A stretch of 64,000 nt of DNA, from the NCBI GenBank assembly GCA_902615325.1, contig CACMOJ010000001.1, positions 124,001 through 188,000 on the forward strand, written 5' to 3'. This DNA is from an uncultured SAR116 cluster alpha proteobacterium. Its GTDB lineage: Bacteria; Pseudomonadota; Alphaproteobacteria; Puniceispirillales; Marisalimonadaceae. The notes beneath the pieces were generated by a model. It had not been told where the DNA came from and searched no databases. It saw only the letters and a program-made list of their open reading frames with translations. Positions within the stretch are counted from its first letter, which is position 1. Each line of letters begins with the position of its first letter. This document shows, one piece after another, positions 17,435-25,706 of this stretch. A program made the translations under genes and the position numbers.

Positions 17435-18019
17435 ATGTTGAAAATATTAACAGAATTAAAAATCACAATATCATTATCTTTTTTAATAGCGTTCATATTT
17501 ATTTTATTTCTAGCCAAAAGTGGCCAATTCGACCAAGCAGCATTCAACATGTGGTTATTCAGATGGTTTCATGTCATTTCAGGTATCATGTGGGTTGGAA
17601 TATTATACTATTTTAACTTTGTTCAAATTCCAAACATGACTAAAATTCCAGATGAGCAAAAACCTGCAATAAGTAAAGTAATTGCTCCAGCCGCTCTTTT
17701 TTGGTTTAGATGGGGTGCGCTTGTTACAGTAATAACGGGATTGATATTAGCTTATTTAAATGGATATTTACATCAAGCAATGACCTTTTCAGAGGGTTTT
17801 TGGCCTATTGGTGTTGGAATGTGGTTAGGAATAATTATGCTCATTAATGTATGGGGTGTTATTTGGCCAAACCAAAAAAGAGCACTAGGTATAATTGAAG
17901 TAGATGCAGATACAAAGGCTAAAGCTGCAAAAAAAGCAATGTTATTTTCAAGAACTAATACATTATTATCTATACCAATGTTAGTTGGAATGACTGTAGC
18001 TCAGAATGGATTTGCTTAA
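17435..18019 (+). CDS. PuuD-like (urate oxidase N-terminal domain) membrane protein, short form
   Basis: The 194-residue integral membrane protein has about four to five hydrophobic helices (residues about 11-28, 37-58, 83-105, 120-142 and 170-188). RWFHVISGIMWVGILYYFNF resembles the start of the membrane domain of urate hydroxylase PuuD (PF06181), and WFRWGALVTVITG follows. Full PuuD has more helices and a C-terminal cytochrome c domain; neither is present and no CxxCH occurs. It may be a haem-binding redox or assembly protein rather than a urate oxidase. It follows sodB and ends at a strong bidirectional terminator. Confidence 0.65.
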   Translation: MLKILTELKITISLSFLIAFIFILFLAKSGQFDQAAFNMWLFRWFHVISGIMWVGILYYFNFVQIPNMTKIPDEQKPAISKVIAPAALFWFRWGALVTVITGLILAYLNGYLHQAMTFSEGFWPIGVGMWLGIIMLINVWGVIWPNQKRALGIIEVDADTKAKAAKKAMLFSRTNTLLSIPMLVGMTVAQNGFA

Positions 18020-18026
18020 ATATTAT

Positions 18027-18057
18027 TATGAAGGTATTAAATTTTAATACCTTCATA
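18027..18057. terminator. bidirectional hairpin terminator
   Basis: A perfect 15-base inverted repeat (left arm TATGAAGGTATTAAA) with a 1-base centre sits between the convergent PuuD-like and nucleosidase genes, realistically a 12-pair stem with an AAATTTT loop. TTCTTTTT follows on the plus strand. The stop codon of the nucleosidase (18037-18039) lies inside the hairpin, so the repeat serves both transcripts. Confidence 0.8.
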
Positions 18058-18600
18058 TTCTTTTTGAAAAAATAGTGAAAATTCTTTTGCGCCTTTTTTA
18101 AAAGCTTTAGACCAATCTTTACCTGCGTCATCATCTGCATTATCTGAAATAAATTTAAAACAAATAAAATTTAATTTATTAATTTTACAAAATTTAGCAT
18201 AGCTATATGCCTCCATATCAACAATGTCAGTAAGTAAATCCGGAGAAGTCATTACAAAACTATCTCCAGTACCACAACTATATCCATTTTTATCTAATTG
18301 AACAAAAAGATCATTTTCAAAAGGAGTTTGACCTAATTGAAATCCTAAACCTCTTACATCCATATCTCTTTGGTAAAATTTGGAAACCTCAATTAAGCCT
18401 GAAATATTTTTATTTAATGAACCTGCTGTACCGTAATTAACAACATATTCAGGTTTATAATCTAAATAAGACCTTGAGATAGCAAAACTAGCATTAACCT
18501 TACCTACTCCAGTATAAATTATTTTCCATCCCGGAAGATAACTTTTTGGCAATTCTTGTTCTAATGCAACAAGTATAACTGTATTTTTTTTATCAATCAT
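18037..18600 (-). CDS. mtnN: 5'-methylthioadenosine/S-adenosylhomocysteine nucleosidase
   Basis: This 187-residue protein of the nucleoside phosphorylase superfamily splits MTA or SAH into adenine and a thio-ribose product. NYGTAGSL (near 57) is the usual phosphate/purine-side block. VDMEAYSYAKFC holds the ribose-binding Met-Glu pair, and FISDNADDD holds the catalytic SD(N)AD aspartate. It is shorter than the approximately 230-residue enterobacterial enzyme, mainly at the N terminus. The gene overlaps the upstream adenine phosphoribosyltransferase gene by 8 bases, so adenine released here can be salvaged at once. Confidence 0.85.
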   Translation of the reverse strand: MIDKKNTVILVALEQELPKSYLPGWKIIYTGVGKVNASFAISRSYLDYKPEYVVNYGTAGSLNKNISGLIEVSKFYQRDMDVRGLGFQLGQTPFENDLFVQLDKNGYSCGTGDSFVMTSPDLLTDIVDMEAYSYAKFCKINKLNFICFKFISDNADDDAGKDWSKAFKKGAKEFSLFFQKEYEGIKI

Positions 18601-19114
18601 AATTTAATACAGAAAAACAATTAGATTTGATTTTTTCTCTTCCTTTTAAAGCATTCAACTCAATTGCAACTCCAGTTAAAACAACTTTACCTCCTACTTC
18701 AGAAATAAGCTCTTCCGCACATTTTAATGTACCTCCAGTAGCAAGAAGATCATCAACAATTAATAAATTTTTTCCATTGAGATTTCTTTTTTTTTGTAAG
18801 CTTAATGTGGAACTTCCATATTCTAATTCATATTTCTTTTTAATAACATTACCCGGCAATTTGTTGGGTTTTCTTATCATTATTGACCCGATATTCAATT
18901 GGTGCGCTAATATCGTTGAAAACAAAAAACCTCTTGATTCTATTCCAGCTATCAAATCAATTTTATAATTATTAATTTGATGGATCATTTTTAATATAAG
19001 TAATTTAAAAGCATCCCTATCCTCTAAAAGAGGACTTATATCTCTAAATAAAATTCCTTTTTTGGGAAAATCTTGAATTTCATCAATAAAGTCATAAAGA
19101 TTTATATTGCTCAT
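18593..19114 (-). CDS. apt: adenine phosphoribosyltransferase
   Basis: This 173-residue type I phosphoribosyltransferase converts adenine and PRPP to AMP. The PRPP loop LLIVDDLLATGGTLK is near residue 118. FPKKGILFRDISPLLED (near 16-32) is the adenine-enzyme N-terminal signature, and AGIESRGFLF is also present. It forms a two-gene salvage operon with the nucleosidase downstream (overlapping frames). A 32-base AT gap separates it from the divergent amidase gene, leaving little room for separate promoters. Confidence 0.95.
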   Translation of the reverse strand: MSNINLYDFIDEIQDFPKKGILFRDISPLLEDRDAFKLLILKMIHQINNYKIDLIAGIESRGFLFSTILAHQLNIGSIMIRKPNKLPGNVIKKKYELEYGSSTLSLQKKRNLNGKNLLIVDDLLATGGTLKCAEELISEVGGKVVLTGVAIELNALKGREKIKSNCFSVLNYD

Positions 19115-19146
19115 GATATATGTATAACATTATATTTAAATAATTC

Positions 19147-20295
19147 ATGAATTTTCTTGCTCCACATACACCTAAAGACAAAATACAAAACTCACATAAA
19201 GGCAACCTTCTAAACATGAAATTTTTATGCAAAGACATGTGCCACATAAAAGGTTTTAAAACATCATGTGGAAATCCTGATTTTTATAAACATTCCAAAG
19301 AGGCAATTGAAAACGCACCTTTTTTACAAAAAATATTAAATGAAGGTGCAATTCTAGAAGGTATAACGATTTGTGATGAATTTTTTTACTCTATTATTGG
19401 AGAGAATATTCATTATGGGACACCTATTAATAAAAATGCACTCAATTGTGTGCCAGGTGGATCCAGCTCTGGCTCAGCTGCAGCTCTAACTCAAATGGAT
19501 TATGATTTTACAATAGGAACTGATACTGGCGGGTCAGTAAGAGTCCCCGCATCTTTTTGTGGAGTTTTTGGATTTAGACCAACTCATGGCAGAATTAATC
19601 TTCAAAAAGTTTATCCGATGTCAGAGAGTTTCGATACATTAGGATGGTTTTCTAACGATAAATCAAACATGCTAAAATTAGGGAAAATATTTTTTGATAA
19701 TTTTAAAGAAATTCTAATCGAACAAAAAAATATTTTAATTCCAACTGATATTGTAGATGATTTAGATCACAATATTAAATCTCAATTTTATAATTATTGT
19801 GAATATAAATTTAAAAATTTAAAAAAAGTACAACTGTCTAAATATAAAAAATCTGAATTGGCAGATTGTTTTAGAGTAATACAAGGATATGAAATAAAAT
19901 TAAATATCTTACCATGGATAGAAAAATATAATCCAAAAATTTCTGATGAAATTAATTCTAGATTTAAAATGGCAAAAAATATTACAAAAAATATGTATGA
20001 AGATGCTTTAAATCTAAGAAAAAAATTTATCTCAGAGTTGGAAAAAAATTTACCAGTTGAAACAATTTTAATTTTTCCAACAACACCATTCTCAGCTCCC
20101 ATCAAAGGGAAGTCGGACGATGATTTATCTGAATTGAGAAAGAAAGTTATGGAATTCACCTGCATAGGAGGTTTATCATCAAGACCTCAAATAAGTATTC
20201 CAATGTTTAAAGGCAGCACTGGTCCGATTGGATTATCTGTTCTAGGAAATAAATATGCAGATGAGATTATATTAAATAATTTAAACTTTTTTTAG
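19147..20295 (+). CDS. amidase signature family hydrolase
   Basis: This 382-residue amidase-signature enzyme has a Ser-cisSer-Lys triad. The lysine lies in FLCKDMCHI (near residue 28), the cis-serine in PGGSSSGSAAAL (near 108) and the nucleophile in TDTGGSVRVPASFCGVFGFR (near 130). At 382 residues it is shorter than the usual 450-500, and most like the compact plant-type AMI1 and indole-acetamide amidases. It probably hydrolyses a small amide in the cytoplasm. It is 8 bases upstream of the carboxymuconolactone-decarboxylase-like gene, a likely operon partner. Confidence 0.88.
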   Translation: MNFLAPHTPKDKIQNSHKGNLLNMKFLCKDMCHIKGFKTSCGNPDFYKHSKEAIENAPFLQKILNEGAILEGITICDEFFYSIIGENIHYGTPINKNALNCVPGGSSSGSAAALTQMDYDFTIGTDTGGSVRVPASFCGVFGFRPTHGRINLQKVYPMSESFDTLGWFSNDKSNMLKLGKIFFDNFKEILIEQKNILIPTDIVDDLDHNIKSQFYNYCEYKFKNLKKVQLSKYKKSELADCFRVIQGYEIKLNILPWIEKYNPKISDEINSRFKMAKNITKNMYEDALNLRKKFISELEKNLPVETILIFPTTPFSAPIKGKSDDDLSELRKKVMEFTCIGGLSSRPQISIPMFKGSTGPIGLSVLGNKYADEIILNNLNFF

Positions 20296-20303
20296 GAGGA
20301 AAC

Positions 20304-20882
20304 ATGCAAAGATTAAAAGATTGGACAGTTGAAGATTTAAATGATGAACAAAAAAAAGTTCACAATGAAATAGTAAATGGCCCAAGGGGAAAAGTAGTTG
20401 GACCTTTAAGGATATGGTTGAATAATCCAAAGCTTGCTAAAGTTGCTCAACAGGTTGGTGCTTATGCACGTTATGGCACAAGCTTGGACAAATCTTTATC
20501 AGAGTTAGCTATAATTACAACTGGACGTGTATGGTCATCTAAATTTGAATGGGAACACCATGCACCGTTAGCTATAAAGGCAGGAATTAATGAGGAATAT
20601 GTAGACATAATTGCTCAGGCAAAAAGACCAGTTTTTGATAATCAAATTGAACAAATTGTTTTTGATTTTGCTGCTGAAAGCAATATTTTAAAAAATGTTA
20701 AAGATGATACTTTTGCTATTGCACTTGAAAAATTGGGGCAAACAAGAGTTATTGATATAGTAGGAATATGTGGATATTACAGTTTGATATCTATGACTTT
20801 AAATGTTTTTAAAGTACCAAATGATACACTAGACTGGCCATTACCTGAAATAAATGATTTCTCAAATATGTTAAGTAAATAA
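20304..20882 (+). CDS. carboxymuconolactone decarboxylase family protein
   Basis: This 192-residue all-helical AhpD/CMD-fold protein has the block LSELAIITTGRVWSSKFEWEHH (around residues 66-87). The CxxC pair of the peroxidase AhpD is absent. The motif W-E-H-H is that of the PcaC-like subgroup, where Glu and His act in decarboxylation. It begins with a strong AGGAGG ribosome site after the amidase. The substrate is unknown; the next genes are a TRAP transporter in the same direction, so the amidase, this protein and the transporter could handle one compound. Confidence 0.83.
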   Translation: MQRLKDWTVEDLNDEQKKVHNEIVNGPRGKVVGPLRIWLNNPKLAKVAQQVGAYARYGTSLDKSLSELAIITTGRVWSSKFEWEHHAPLAIKAGINEEYVDIIAQAKRPVFDNQIEQIVFDFAAESNILKNVKDDTFAIALEKLGQTRVIDIVGICGYYSLISMTLNVFKVPNDTLDWPLPEINDFSNMLSK

Positions 20883-20993
20883 AAGTGTATTGAGGATTTA
20901 CAATACTGCAATTATTCAAAGAAAATAAAACATCAAAAGAAAATTTGTAGGATATTAATTATTTATATTGTTAATATGTTATGTTTTTCTAAT

Positions 20994-21024
20994 TTGACAT
21001 TTTTAACAATTTGATGAGTATAGG
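20994..21024 (+). promoter_or_regulatory. candidate promoter of the TRAP operon
   Basis: TTGACA (20994-20999) is a perfect -35 hexamer and TATAGG begins at 21019, with a spacer of 19 bases (longer than the ideal 17). It lies about 60 bases before the dctP-type start, which has a very strong AGGAGG site. The 200-base gap otherwise shows only a weak hairpin at its start. Confidence 0.3.
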
Positions 21025-21082
21025 GTTATTAGTTTATTATCCGATAAATCTAAAGCATTATAATTAACTAGGAGGAAAATTA

Positions 21083-22123
21083 ATGTTAAAAATCAAAAGA
21101 TTAATAACAGTTTCATTAATGTTTTTAATCTCCAATATATTTGCAACAATTGTGCTTGCTAAAGTAGATGGCCCAAGTGTTTTTTGGAAATATAGTCTAT
21201 GGGGTAAAAGACGTGCTTTTACTGAAGGAGCAGAAACATTATCTAAAAGATTAGCAGAAGAAACAAACGGAAAATTTCAATTAAAAATTTTCTATGGTGG
21301 CCAATTAGCAAAATCAAGAGAAAATTGGGATGGTTTAAAAGCTAATTCTTTTGAAATGGCAACTGTTTGTAACTTTTATCATCCAAAGAAAAACCCAGGA
21401 TTAATGGTTTTAACACTTCCATTTTTACCACTTGGACAAAGCTTTGACAGAGATGCAAAAGTAAGACAAGCAGTCTACGATCATCCAATCTTAAAAAAAG
21501 AAGCATCAAAATTTAATGGCGTTTATTTTATGACTTCGAACTTACCACAATATGAATTTATGGGTAAAGGAAAGCCACCATTAAAACTTTCTGACTTTAA
21601 AGGAATGAGAGTTAGAGCTGGTGGTGGTGTTGGAACAGCAATGGTAAAATTAGGAGCTACAAAAATGTCAGTTCCTGCTCCAGAGACATATACACTTATT
21701 GCAAGAGGAGCTGTAGACGCAGTTTCTTTTCCTTTCACATATGCTCATGCTGCTTACAAAATACCAGAAGTAGCTGATTGGTATACAGCTAATTTATCAC
21801 CTGGGACATCAGATTGTCCTTATGTGATGAATTTACAAGCTTATAATAAACTTCCAAAACAATATCAAAATTTATTAAACAGTCTTCGTGGTGAAGCTTT
21901 AGATTCTCTTAAAGCTGCATACAAGAAAGCTGATGATAAAAATTTGCCTGTTTGGAAGAAAAAATTCAAAGAGATCAGATACGATGATAAAACTCTTGCT
22001 GAATTTAAAGCTAAAGTTGGTAAGCCGATTTGGGATGAATGGGTTGCTGCTAACAAGGATCAATTTGATGCTCAAGCAGTATTAGATGTCATTCTGAACT
22101 ATAAATATTCAAATATAAAATAA
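21083..22123 (+). CDS. dctP: TRAP transporter substrate-binding protein (DctP family)
   Basis: This 346-residue periplasmic solute-binding protein has a Sec signal peptide (LITVSLMFLISNIFATIVLA, cut near residue 29). It has the DctP-family features LAEETNGKFQLKIFYGGQLA near residue 54 and GMRVRAGGGVGTAMVKLGA near 175. The conserved arginine in MRVR, which usually pairs with a carboxylate of the ligand, is present. It delivers an organic acid to the DctQ/DctM permease encoded directly downstream. A hairpin after its stop codon probably raises its expression over the permease. Confidence 0.93.
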   Translation: MLKIKRLITVSLMFLISNIFATIVLAKVDGPSVFWKYSLWGKRRAFTEGAETLSKRLAEETNGKFQLKIFYGGQLAKSRENWDGLKANSFEMATVCNFYHPKKNPGLMVLTLPFLPLGQSFDRDAKVRQAVYDHPILKKEASKFNGVYFMTSNLPQYEFMGKGKPPLKLSDFKGMRVRAGGGVGTAMVKLGATKMSVPAPETYTLIARGAVDAVSFPFTYAHAAYKIPEVADWYTANLSPGTSDCPYVMNLQAYNKLPKQYQNLLNSLRGEALDSLKAAYKKADDKNLPVWKKKFKEIRYDDKTLAEFKAKVGKPIWDEWVAANKDQFDAQAVLDVILNYKYSNIK

Positions 22124-22132
22124 AATACAAAT

Positions 22133-22168
22133 TAAAGCATGTGTGCAATTTTTTGCACACATGTTTTA
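22133..22168 (+). terminator. intra-operon stem-loop between dctP and dctQ
   Basis: CATGTGTGCAA (22138-22148) and TTGCACACATG (22153-22163) form a perfect 11-pair stem with a TTTT loop. A G-U and further A-U pairs extend it to 22133-22168, and a T-rich run follows. It starts 10 bases after the dctP stop. Such hairpins in TRAP and ABC operons partly terminate transcription and protect the upstream mRNA, making more binding protein than permease. Confidence 0.8.
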
Positions 22169-22182
22169 TTATAGGCTTTAAA

Positions 22183-22749
22183 TTGTTAGATTTATTTAAT
22201 AAAAAACTAAGCAAAATCGAAGACTTTCTTGTTTTATTTGTTGGAATTTCGATTTTCATTGTGATGATTTTAACTTCTATCCAAATTATATCTAGAGTTG
22301 TTGGCTATCCTTGGCCTGCATTTTTAGAATTATCAGAATTAGCAATTTCGATTTTTGCATTTCTAGGTGTTGCTTTTGCTCAAAGAATGGATGCTCATAT
22401 TCGTATGGAACTTCTTGTTGCAAATTTAAAAGGTAGAATTAAATGGACAATTGAGTTTATTTCAACATTATGTGCATTCATAGTTATAGGTATCCTAATA
22501 TATTATAGTAGTTTATTTGCTATAGACGCTTTTGTAATTGGTGATAGTACAATGGATTACTTATTTCCAACGTGGCCAGCAAAAATTTTGGTCCCAATAG
22601 GTTTTACAATTTGGTTTTTAAGACTGTTTTTAGAGTTAATTGGATATTTAAGATTAGCTATAAATGTTAATGCTGAACCTATGTATGTTCCAATTATTAA
22701 AACAGCTGAAGAATTAGCAAACGAAGAAATCAAATCAATAAGAGAATAA
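22183..22749 (+). CDS. dctQ: TRAP transporter small permease (DctQ family)
   Basis: This small membrane subunit has four helices (about residues 16-36, 48-64, 87-107 and 131-150 from the chosen start). A frame also opens at GTG 22141, but that codon lies inside the stem-loop described above and would add CNFLHTCFIIGF, which is unlike the family. The TTG at 22183, 8 bases after a TAGG, gives 188 residues beginning LDLFNKKLSKIEDF, a normal DctQ start. EFISTL and FPTWPAKILVPIGF are family-like. It couples the binding protein to the DctM subunit encoded one base downstream. Confidence 0.88.
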   Translation: MLDLFNKKLSKIEDFLVLFVGISIFIVMILTSIQIISRVVGYPWPAFLELSELAISIFAFLGVAFAQRMDAHIRMELLVANLKGRIKWTIEFISTLCAFIVIGILIYYSSLFAIDAFVIGDSTMDYLFPTWPAKILVPIGFTIWFLRLFLELIGYLRLAINVNAEPMYVPIIKTAEELANEEIKSIRE

Positions 22750-22750
22750 C

Positions 22751-24160
22751 ATGATTTTTGAAAAACTACTTCAAGGACAACCAGAAGGTATATTTGGCAT
22801 TGGGTATAATGACCCATCATTAGTTGGAATTATATGTACCTGTATTCTTTTAGTTTTAGTTATTTGTGGTGTTAGAGTTGTAATTGCAGCAAGTATTGCT
22901 GGAATAATTGGACTTGTAGAATTAATTGGAATTGGTCCAGCTTTAGGAAACATTGGAGCAATACCATATTCAAAATCTGTTACATTTGTTCTTGGTTTAT
23001 TGCCAATTTTTATATTAATTGGTTTTTTAGCCTATCAGGCTGGGATAACAAGACAATTGTTTGAGGCAGCTAAAGCATGGGTTGGTTTTGTCCCCGGTGG
23101 ACTAGCTGTAGCAACAGTTTTTGCAACTGCTGGATTTGCGGCAGTTTCAGGAGCTTCTACTGCTACGGCAGCTGTTTTTTCAAGAATAGCTATACCTGAA
23201 ATGCTTAAAGAAGGTTATGATAAGAAGTTAGCTGCTGGAGTAGTGGCCGCTGGTGGAACTTTAGCATCTTTAATCCCACCATCTGCAATTTTGATTATCT
23301 ATGCAATTATAGTTGAAGAATCTGTTGGAGCACTATTATTAGCTGGTTTTTTACCTGGTATATTTTCTGCAATTGTCTATGCATTAATAATTATTTTATG
23401 GGCTAAAAAGAACCCTAAATTAGGCCCTCCATCAAGAAAATATACATTAAATGAAAAATTAAAAACTTTACCAGGAATCTTACCTATCGCGGTTGTTATT
23501 GCGACAATTATAAGTGCTATATATGCAGGTTGGGCGACACCAACTGAAGCTGGATCTTTAGGTGCATTTGTAGTTCTTGTTATGGCAATTTATAATAAAG
23601 TTAAGATTACTGCTCTAAAAGCTGCACTGATAGAAACAGCTAAATTAGTAGCTATGATATTTTCTATAATATGGGGTGTTTTGATTTTTGTAAGATTTTT
23701 AGGATTTTCTGGACTCCCTGAAGATTTTGCTAATTGGATTATATCACTTCCTTTAGACCCATATGTAACACTTTTATTAATACTTCTTGGATATGTTATT
23801 TTAGGAATGTTTATAGATGCAATAGGATTGTTATTACTTACGCTGCCAGTTGTATATCCAGCTGTAATGTTATTAAATGGTGGGCCAGACGTTACAGCCG
23901 CAGAAAGTCCATTTGGAATGACATTCAATCAAGTCAGTGTTTGGTTTGGTATTATTGTTGTTAAAATGGCCGAAGTTTGTCTTATAACTCCTCCTATTGG
24001 TTTGAATTGTTTTGTGGTTGCGGGTGTAAGGAAAGATATACCTGTTACTGATGTATTTAAAGGAGTAACTTTATTCTTTATTGCAGACATATTAACAATT
24101 TTAGGATTAGTATTGTTCCCTCAAGTAATAACTTGGCTTCCTGATTTAATGATGAGTTAA
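22751..24160 (+). CDS. dctM: TRAP transporter large permease (DctM family)
   Basis: The 469-residue membrane protein has about 12 to 13 helices and forms the Na+-driven transport channel. Family blocks include FAAVSGASTATAAVFSRIA near residue 130, GGTLASLIPPSAILIIYAI near 170 and GWATPTEAGSLGAF near 260. VCLITPPIGLNCFVVAGV is near 420. Together with the DctP and DctQ subunits it makes a complete high-affinity organic-acid uptake system. It ends 2 bases before the convergent dehydrogenase gene. The substrate cannot be read from the sequence. Confidence 0.95.
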   Translation: MIFEKLLQGQPEGIFGIGYNDPSLVGIICTCILLVLVICGVRVVIAASIAGIIGLVELIGIGPALGNIGAIPYSKSVTFVLGLLPIFILIGFLAYQAGITRQLFEAAKAWVGFVPGGLAVATVFATAGFAAVSGASTATAAVFSRIAIPEMLKEGYDKKLAAGVVAAGGTLASLIPPSAILIIYAIIVEESVGALLLAGFLPGIFSAIVYALIIILWAKKNPKLGPPSRKYTLNEKLKTLPGILPIAVVIATIISAIYAGWATPTEAGSLGAFVVLVMAIYNKVKITALKAALIETAKLVAMIFSIIWGVLIFVRFLGFSGLPEDFANWIISLPLDPYVTLLLILLGYVILGMFIDAIGLLLLTLPVVYPAVMLLNGGPDVTAAESPFGMTFNQVSVWFGIIVVKMAEVCLITPPIGLNCFVVAGVRKDIPVTDVFKGVTLFFIADILTILGLVLFPQVITWLPDLMMS

Positions 24161-24162
24161 TT

Positions 24163-25659
24163 TCAACTATTATTTGGAAAAGTGTATTGAGCGCCTAAAG
24201 ATTTTCCAACTGGCCATCTTCCTGTAACCGTCTTAAGTCTAGTATAAAACCTGACACCCTCCATTCCATATACGGCATGTCCTCCAAATATAGATTTTTT
24301 CCAACCACCAAAAGAATGATAAGCCATTGGAACTGGAATTGGTACATTAATGCCTACCATTCCTATTTGACATTCGTTTGCAAATTTTCTTGCAACACCA
24401 CCATCAGAAGTAAAAATAGCAGTGCCATTTCCATATTCATGGTTATTTACCATTTCTAATGCTTCTACCATACTTTCAGACCTTACCATTGACATAACAG
24501 GCCCAAATATTTCTTCTTGGTAGATTTTCATGTCAGTTGAAACGTGATCAAAGAATGTTCCCCCAATATAATAACCATTTTCATAGCCTTGAAGTTTAAA
24601 ATTTCTTCCATCAACTACTAAATCAGCACCCTCTTTAATACCAATATCAATATAATTTTTAACTTTGTCTAAGTGTTGTTTAGTTACCAAAGGACCCATT
24701 TCAGACGATTTTTCTAAACCCGGACCTATTTTTAAATTTTCAATCATTGGAGTTATTTTTGTTCTAATAGCATCTCCAGTCTCTTTTCCAACAGGAACAA
24801 CAACTGAAACTGCCATACATCTTTCACCAGCAGATCCAAAAACAGATCCCATAATAGAATCACAGACTAAGTTTATATCAGCATCAGGCATAACAACCAT
24901 GTGATTTTTGGCGCCACCCATGGCTTGTACTTTTTTTCCATATTTTGCGGCTTCTTGATATATGTAATGTGCTATTGGTGTTGATCCAACAAAACTCACA
25001 GCACTAATATCTTTATTTTTTAAGATTGCATCAACAGCCTCTTTACCACCATTTACAACATTTAAGACACCTGGAGGGAACCCGGCATCCAATACCATTT
25101 GCGCTAACAACAACGTAGAACTTGGATCTCTTTCTGAAGGCTTTAAAATAAAACAATTTCCACATGCAATTGCAATGGGAAACATCCATAAAGGTACCAT
25201 AACAGGAAAATTAAATGGAGTTATTCCAGCTACAATTCCCAAAGATTGATTATCTGACCAACTATCAATTGATCTTCCAACTTCACTAGTATAATTGCCG
25301 GCTAATAAATTTGGAATTCCACAAGCAAATTCAACTACTTCTAATCCCCTTCCAACTTCTCCTAATGCATCATCAAATGTTTTACCATGTTCTAATGTAA
25401 TTAGTTCAGCCAACTCATTTTTTCTAGATTCAATAATTTCTTTTAATTTAAACATTTTTCTTGATCTCATAAGTGGTGTTTCTGCTGACCAAGATGAGTA
25501 TACATTTTTCGCAGAATTTACTGCATTTTGTACACACTTTTCTGTACCTAAAACAACTTGTGAAGCTTCTTCACCGGTTGCTGGATTAAAAACTGATGAT
25601 GTATTATTAACAAAATTAGAATTAAGTTTACCATTAATAAGATGTTCGATTTTTTTCAT
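24163..25659 (-). CDS. mmsA: CoA-acylating methylmalonate-semialdehyde dehydrogenase
   Basis: The 498-residue aldehyde dehydrogenase of the MmsA/IolA branch converts methylmalonate or malonate semialdehyde to propionyl- or acetyl-CoA with NAD and CoA, in valine, thymine and inositol breakdown. Seen are Asn149 in TPFNFPVM, the catalytic Cys281 in GSAGERCMA, AMGGAKNHMVVMPDAD near 246 and PIPVPMAYHSFGGWK near the C terminus. The C-terminal RTVTGRWP-like segment is also branch-typical. It stands alone on its strand, convergent with the TRAP operon. A beta-hydroxyacid dehydrogenase at the left window end could supply its substrate, though 24 kb away. Confidence 0.94.
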   Translation of the reverse strand: MKKIEHLINGKLNSNFVNNTSSVFNPATGEEASQVVLGTEKCVQNAVNSAKNVYSSWSAETPLMRSRKMFKLKEIIESRKNELAELITLEHGKTFDDALGEVGRGLEVVEFACGIPNLLAGNYTSEVGRSIDSWSDNQSLGIVAGITPFNFPVMVPLWMFPIAIACGNCFILKPSERDPSSTLLLAQMVLDAGFPPGVLNVVNGGKEAVDAILKNKDISAVSFVGSTPIAHYIYQEAAKYGKKVQAMGGAKNHMVVMPDADINLVCDSIMGSVFGSAGERCMAVSVVVPVGKETGDAIRTKITPMIENLKIGPGLEKSSEMGPLVTKQHLDKVKNYIDIGIKEGADLVVDGRNFKLQGYENGYYIGGTFFDHVSTDMKIYQEEIFGPVMSMVRSESMVEALEMVNNHEYGNGTAIFTSDGGVARKFANECQIGMVGINVPIPVPMAYHSFGGWKKSIFGGHAVYGMEGVRFYTRLKTVTGRWPVGKSLGAQYTFPNNS

Positions 25660-25706
25660 TTTATTCCATTTTTTTTTAAATTTATATTATATATCTATAT
25701 ATAAAC

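Noticed and set aside
9565-18019. Complete purine degradation pathway (PuuE-like, PuuD-like, xanthine-dehydrogenase-like genes)
   Set aside because: The genes lie apart, on different strands, the PuuD-like protein is short, and no uricase-step, allantoicase or transporter genes of this pathway are near.
20887-20906. Hairpin GTATTG/CAATAC after the carboxymuconolactone decarboxylase-like gene
   Set aside because: Six pairs, an eight-base loop and no U-run; too weak to call a terminator.
22141-22182. GTG start for dctQ that gives a 202-residue protein
   Set aside because: The codon sits in the stem of a strong hairpin, the added residues do not look like a DctQ N terminus, and a TTG with a TAGG site 42 bases later gives a normal start.
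23590-23964. Overlapping frames inside dctM on both strands
   Set aside because: They overlap a complete transporter gene with conserved motifs, have no ribosome site and no recognisable domains.
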